A model generated the notes under the pieces. It worked only from the letters and a program-made list of their open reading frames with translations, had not been told where the DNA came from and did not search any database. Of a stretch of DNA of 13,515 nt, positions 12,478-13,515 are shown one piece after another. A program made the position numbers and the translations under genes. This DNA comes from Betaproteobacteria bacterium (GTDB taxonomy: Bacteria; Pseudomonadota; Gammaproteobacteria; Burkholderiales; SG8-41). The stretch is from the NCBI GenBank assembly GCA_023266245.1, contig JAHFRO010000059.1, positions 1 to 13,515 of the forward strand, written 5' to 3'. The stretch's first letter is position 1, and each line of letters begins with the position of its first letter.

Positions 12478-13515
12478 GATGCGCTCGATTTCGCGCAACG
12501 CCGCCGCCAGCCGTTCGACATCCTCGTCGGAGTGCGCGGCAGAGAGCGAGATTCTCAAGCGCGCGGTTCCTTGCGGCACGGTGGGCGGCCGGATGGCCGG
12601 CACCAGCAGGCCCATGCGCGCCAGCTCCTCCGACACCGCCACCGCCTCGTCGTTGGCGCCGATCAGGAGCGGCTGGATCGCGGTCTGCGAGGGAGCGAGC
12701 TTCCAGCGGCGAAGCCGGAGCCCCCGCCGCAGTGCTTCGATTAGTGTTTTCAGCCGCTCGCGGCGCCATTCCTCGCGCCGGATGAGCTCCAGGCTTGCCA
12801 GGAGCGCGTGCGCCAGCAGCGGCGGCGCGGCGGTGGTGTAGACATAGGAGCGCGCACGCTGAACCAGGGTCTCCACCACCTGTGCGTCGCCCGCCACGAA
12901 AGCGCCGAACACCCCCGCGGCCTTGCCCAGCGTCGCCATGTAGATCACTCGCGGGGACCTGAGGTTGAAGTGCGCGAGCGCCCCGCGCCCCTCGGCGCCC
13001 AGCACGCCAAAGCCGTGCGCGTCGTCGAGCAGCAGCCAGGCGTCGTGCCTTTCGCACAACGCCACGAGCTCCGGCACCGCAGCGATGTCGCCGTCCATGC
13101 TGAACACCGCGTCCGTAGCAATGAGCTTGCGGCGCGCGCGCGAAGCGGCCAGCAGCCGATCGAGCGCCGCGAGATCGAGGTGCGGATAGCGCTTGAACCC
13201 GGCGCGAGAGAGCAGCACCGCGTCGTTGAGGGATGCATGGTTCAGCCGGTCGGCGAACACCGCGTCGTCGCGCCCCACGAGAGCGGTGACGACACCGATG
13301 TTGGCCATGTAGCCGGTGGAAAACAGCAGCGCGCGCGGCAGCCCGACGAAGTCGGCGAGCGCCTCCTCCAGCGCGTGATGCGCGCTGGCGTGGCCCAGTA
13401 TCAGGTGGGAGGCGCCGGCGCCCACGCCGCAGCGCTGCGCGCCTTCACGCGCCGCCTCGATCAGCGCCGGATGGTTGGCCAGGCCGAGGTAGTCGTTGCT
13501 GCAGAACGCCACATA
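12457..13515 (-). CDS. bioF: 8-amino-7-oxononanoate synthase (partial, 5' end outside window)
   Basis: BioF is a pyridoxal-phosphate enzyme that joins pimeloyl-ACP (or -CoA) with alanine. The frame is open to the window edge; 352 residues are seen and roughly 35 are missing at the N-terminus, judged from the usual 385-390. Family motifs in order are FCSNDYLGLANHP, GAGASHLILGHASAHHALEEALADF, FSTGYMANIGVV, DRLNHASLNDAVLLS, TDAVFSMDGDIAAVPEL and LLDDAHGFGVLG, then the cofactor lysine in TLGKAAGVFGA (AAG codon at 12924-12922). The GTG at 13512 is internal, not the start. The last codons, VPCSGF and TAA, come from heptamer array C, so the C-terminus may have been altered by that repeat. Confidence 0.95.
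   Translation of the reverse strand, partial: YVAFCSNDYLGLANHPALIEAAREGAQRCGVGAGASHLILGHASAHHALEEALADFVGLPRALLFSTGYMANIGVVTALVGRDDAVFADRLNHASLNDAVLLSRAGFKRYPHLDLAALDRLLAASRARRKLIATDAVFSMDGDIAAVPELVALCERHDAWLLLDDAHGFGVLGAEGRGALAHFNLRSPRVIYMATLGKAAGVFGAFVAGDAQVVETLVQRARSYVYTTAAPPLLAHALLASLELIRREEWRRERLKTLIEALRRGLRLRRWKLAPSQTAIQPLLIGANDEAVAVSEELARMGLLVPAIRPPTVPQGTARLRISLSAAHSDEDVERLAAALREIERIVPCSGF

Noticed and set aside
11654..13057. An extended bioH start far upstream of 12451
   Set aside because: The open frame upstream is the shadow of bioF; the hydrolase core begins near residue 25 from the GTG at 12451.

Overview
The window is GC-rich and almost entirely coded on the minus strand. Gene content and order point to a betaproteobacterium: an aa3-type cytochrome c oxidase locus (coxB with a fused cytochrome c, coxA, a tiny assembly protein, ctaG/cox11, coxC, a twin-transmembrane protein, SURF1, a SCO-like protein, ctaA, ctaB) beside a bioF-bioH-bioC-bioD biotin cluster. 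I cannot place it more finely from sequence alone.

Layout, read in the main (minus) direction from the right edge. Positions 13515-9984 hold bioF (5' end cut by the window edge), bioH, bioC and bioD. BioC and BioH would make the pimeloyl-ACP methyl ester and free it; BioF and BioD carry out two later steps of biotin synthesis. Positions 9983-9444 hold no convincing gene but contain a roughly 415-bp near-palindromic element with 22-bp terminal inverted repeats. Positions 9443-4657 hold a DUF2244 membrane protein, coxB, coxA, a 33-residue membrane peptide, ctaG and coxC, closed by a strong intrinsic terminator at 4575-4548. A lone plus-strand gene (4265-4462, twin-transmembrane protein) separates this unit from a second one at 4222-1048: SURF1, SCO-like protein, ctaA and ctaB, which make and insert heme A and probably handle copper. 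After ctaB comes a TPR-methyltransferase gene that runs off the left edge.

The cox genes encode the catalytic subunits I, II and III with intact metal ligands, plus assembly factors for CuB (Cox11), probably CuA (SCO-like), and heme A (CtaB makes heme O, CtaA oxidises it, SURF1 helps insertion). No full second SCO1 gene is seen after ctaB.

The most unusual signal is a family of 7-bp tandem arrays at three gene junctions: 4471-4542, 10653-10764 and 12400-12477. Each locus uses its own heptamer variant, but all fit a GRGTNNY core, and at each locus a plus-oriented arm faces a minus-oriented arm. Two of the loci are read as protein: one gives BioD a repeat-coded N-terminal extension behind a strong Shine-Dalgarno, and the other holds the bioF stop codon and the start region of BioH.
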